Positions 62,081-64,000 of a stretch of DNA of 64,000 bases are shown here, piece by piece; the stretch's first letter is position 1; every line of letters begins with the position of its first letter. This DNA comes from Ascaris suum. Lineage: Eukaryota > Nematoda > Chromadorea > Rhabditida > Ascarididae. The stretch spans positions 4,233,501 to 4,297,500 of the forward strand of contig CM024188.1 of NCBI GenBank assembly GCA_013433145.1, in the 5' to 3' direction. The position numbers were made by a program, and so were the translations under genes. Under the pieces are notes generated by a model. It saw nothing but the letters and a program-made list of their open reading frames with translations. It had not been told where the DNA came from and did not search any database.

Positions 62081-62982
62081 AAAGACAACAATATGTATAT
62101 CAAAGCCCTAACGGATGTTTTTTGAGCCCTAACGGATTTCTATTGAGCAAGTTGTCGTACACGCATGAAGTTTAACAGTTAAGGAATGCGCATCAGAGCA
62201 AGAAAGTGAGATTAGAAACGGAAAGACTGAAGAAACAGCTGCCAAGCAATTGGTGGGAAGATGCACCGCCGTCTTCATCGCCTGATCTATTTAGTGAAGT
62301 CATCCCTTGGCAGTCTCTTTCTGTTTCGTCGTATTCATTTTCAAAAGCGTACACTATGTTTGTTTGTCCACAGAAAATCGATAACACTCAGAAAACCGTA
62401 AGCAATATTTGCGTGAATAGAAACACTATTGCTTGTGTTGTCACTATGCTTGAGGCACGTGTAAAGTTATCACTAACGAGGAGGATTTTCATAAGGGGAC
62501 CTTCATTTTAGAGCAGATTTTTCTTTTATATCTCGTTGCAGTTGGGACCTTTTTTCTATGGGATGCGGCTGAATTCAAGGAGATGTGCTGGTTTTGATCG
62601 GTTGAAGTGGCCTTTCTTTGAAATTAGCATTCACTGCGACAGAATCTAGCTGTTTTCATGCTTTAGTGTGACAGGTGTGCAATATTTTTTTGATATTTCG
62701 TGTCGGTGGAATAGGATTGTAATAGAAAAAGATAGGTGACGAGCAATATGAGGCGGCAGTTACGCGTCATCTGCACTGCCCTTCAAAAAATGTTGCACTC
62801 ACCTTTGGCGTTAATTATTCACGCTGTTTGGAATGGCATTCATTTGCTCAAAATATATGACTCATCTGTAATAATTTCCCACACGAAGTTTATTATAAGA
62901 AGCTATATGCCTATCCGATTTTCCTCATATACTTTCTTGTTCATCCTACAGCTTTTTTTTTTGCATTCTGATTCGACGTCAG

Positions 62983-63414
62983 CTAATCCTGCATCATGAC
63001 ATGAGGCTGAGAATCGAGGAGCACGTTGAGAGTGAGTTGAGCAGGTCGATGAAACTGCGGCCTGCGACCACTCTATCATCTAAGATGCAATCGATTCTTA
63101 TGTATCGTCCACGTTTCTTACTGCCTTCCGTAACTCCACAACGACTTACTCTGTTTCTCACTTCTAAGATTACGTTCTATCACATTAATCTGAACGAGGT
63201 GCTACTTTAGTAAAACAGTATTGTTTGATGTCCTGAGAGCAGTTTGCTTTCTCATTTATTCAAAGAATGCCGTTTTTTTTCTTTCATTCTTCGTGTTCTG
63301 CTCTTAATTTTAATATTGAAGATATTACTTTGCAAATAGAATTTATCGCGCTTCGTTGTTTTAGGAGGGCGAGAGAACGGAACGATGAAAGGGCAAATCA
63401 CAGTTTTTCCTCGA
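62983..63414 (+). CDS. Two further short exons near the right edge
   Basis: Exons 62983-63031 (LILHHDMRLRIEEHVE, GTGAGT donor) and 63365-63414 (GRENGTMKGQITVFPR, GTAGTT donor) join in phase with one carried base. They probably belong to the same plus-strand gene, whose 3' end would lie beyond the window. No domain recognised. Confidence 0.35.
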
Positions 63415-64000
63415 GTAGTTTAGTTTTTCGTGGATATAAGTGGACTGATCTTATTGCACATGTGTTCCTCTCCAATGAATCGGTCTTCAGGACTGGTTCG
63501 GCAGTATGTCTCGAAAACTATTGTCCAACTTTCCATTTCTTTCTCCTTCAAGCGATGTTTGTCTGCTTTTGATTTGTTGCTATTCGTCCATAGTTCCGTT
63601 CACACAATTAGTTTTAAATTTAATTTTCGAGTGCACTGTAATGATATTTGTGAAATCAAATTTTTTTCTTACTGATTTCTATCTGGTGGAACGCAATATA
63701 ATTTTGATGAAGTCTAATACTGTTATCCCACCGTTCAGAGACCTACATTTTTTCTTTTTGTCCCTTATATTTCATTTTCCATCCTCTTCTTTCTCTCTCA
63801 GCTTTGAGCAAAACTTCTTTGCGAATGTAACTTACTCGTTGAAGCGTTCCAGTCATTTCCTGTATCACCGACTGCGATAGGAAAGCTTCATAGGGGATGT
63901 GAGATATACTTATGATTGTAAATTGGGAAATATTTTCTAGTATCTCTTCCCTTTTCTCTCCTCTTCGAATGAGTTCTTCTAACCTTACAAGTTTATAATT
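63415..64000. other. Right edge, no supported feature
   Basis: T-rich sequence with overlapping open frames of biased composition (FFF, SSS). Probably intron of the plus-strand gene. Confidence 0.4.

Overview
The window is eukaryotic, AT-rich DNA with spliced genes and short simple repeats. Exons of about 50-280 nt are separated by introns from about 40 nt to several kb. Donors are GTRAGT-like and acceptors are T-rich ending in TTNCAG/TTTAG. The gene families (a tandem-CUB protein, a CNNM magnesium transporter, ER glucosidase I), the intron style and the compact spacing suggest an invertebrate, most plausibly a nematode. That assignment is inference from style; species was not determined. No bacterial operon, CRISPR array, rRNA or convincing tRNA was seen.

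Layout. (1) 699-9892, plus: the 3' part of a multi-exon gene for a tandem CUB-domain extracellular protein. About 18 exons chain in phase, but the frame is lost in three places. (2) 12323-22285, minus: an almost complete CNNM/ancient-conserved-domain transporter gene. Its 14 exons join without a phase error into 740 residues; only the extreme N-terminus is missing. It converges tail-to-tail with the CUB gene. (3) 22286-28371: mostly featureless. (4) 28372-28764, minus: a weak three-exon gene end with a poly(A) signal. (5) 30066-40180, minus: a complete 13-exon gene for mannosyl-oligosaccharide glucosidase (glucosidase I, GH63), 791 residues with start, stop and consistent phases. (6) 44011-47134, minus: a three-exon gene for a 147-residue single-pass membrane protein that I do not recognise. 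(7) 47605-47727, plus: an exon ending in a GPI-signal-like tail. (8) 48928-48975: a TATA plus initiator core promoter, with the TATA box inside a palindrome. (9) 51764-52521, plus: a three-exon gene for a 149-residue secreted cysteine-rich protein. (10) 54755-55420, minus: a decayed LINE reverse transcriptase. (11) 56503 to about 63414, plus: a multi-exon gene for a UIM, NPF and clathrin-box protein that looks like an endocytic or ubiquitin adaptor; its 3' end is unresolved.

The genes do not form a pathway. Glucosidase I acts in ER N-glycan trimming, CNNM at a membrane in divalent-cation handling, the CUB protein outside the cell, and the UIM/NPF protein probably in vesicle traffic. I found no coordinated novel system. 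The strongest new items are unassigned small proteins (44 kb, 51.8 kb), the UIM/NPF/clathrin-box gene, a perfect hairpin at 40.7 kb, the palindrome-flanked TATA promoter, and the repeated frame breaks in the CUB gene.

All exon joins were deduced by hand from frame, splice sites and phase. No alignment or RNA evidence was available.
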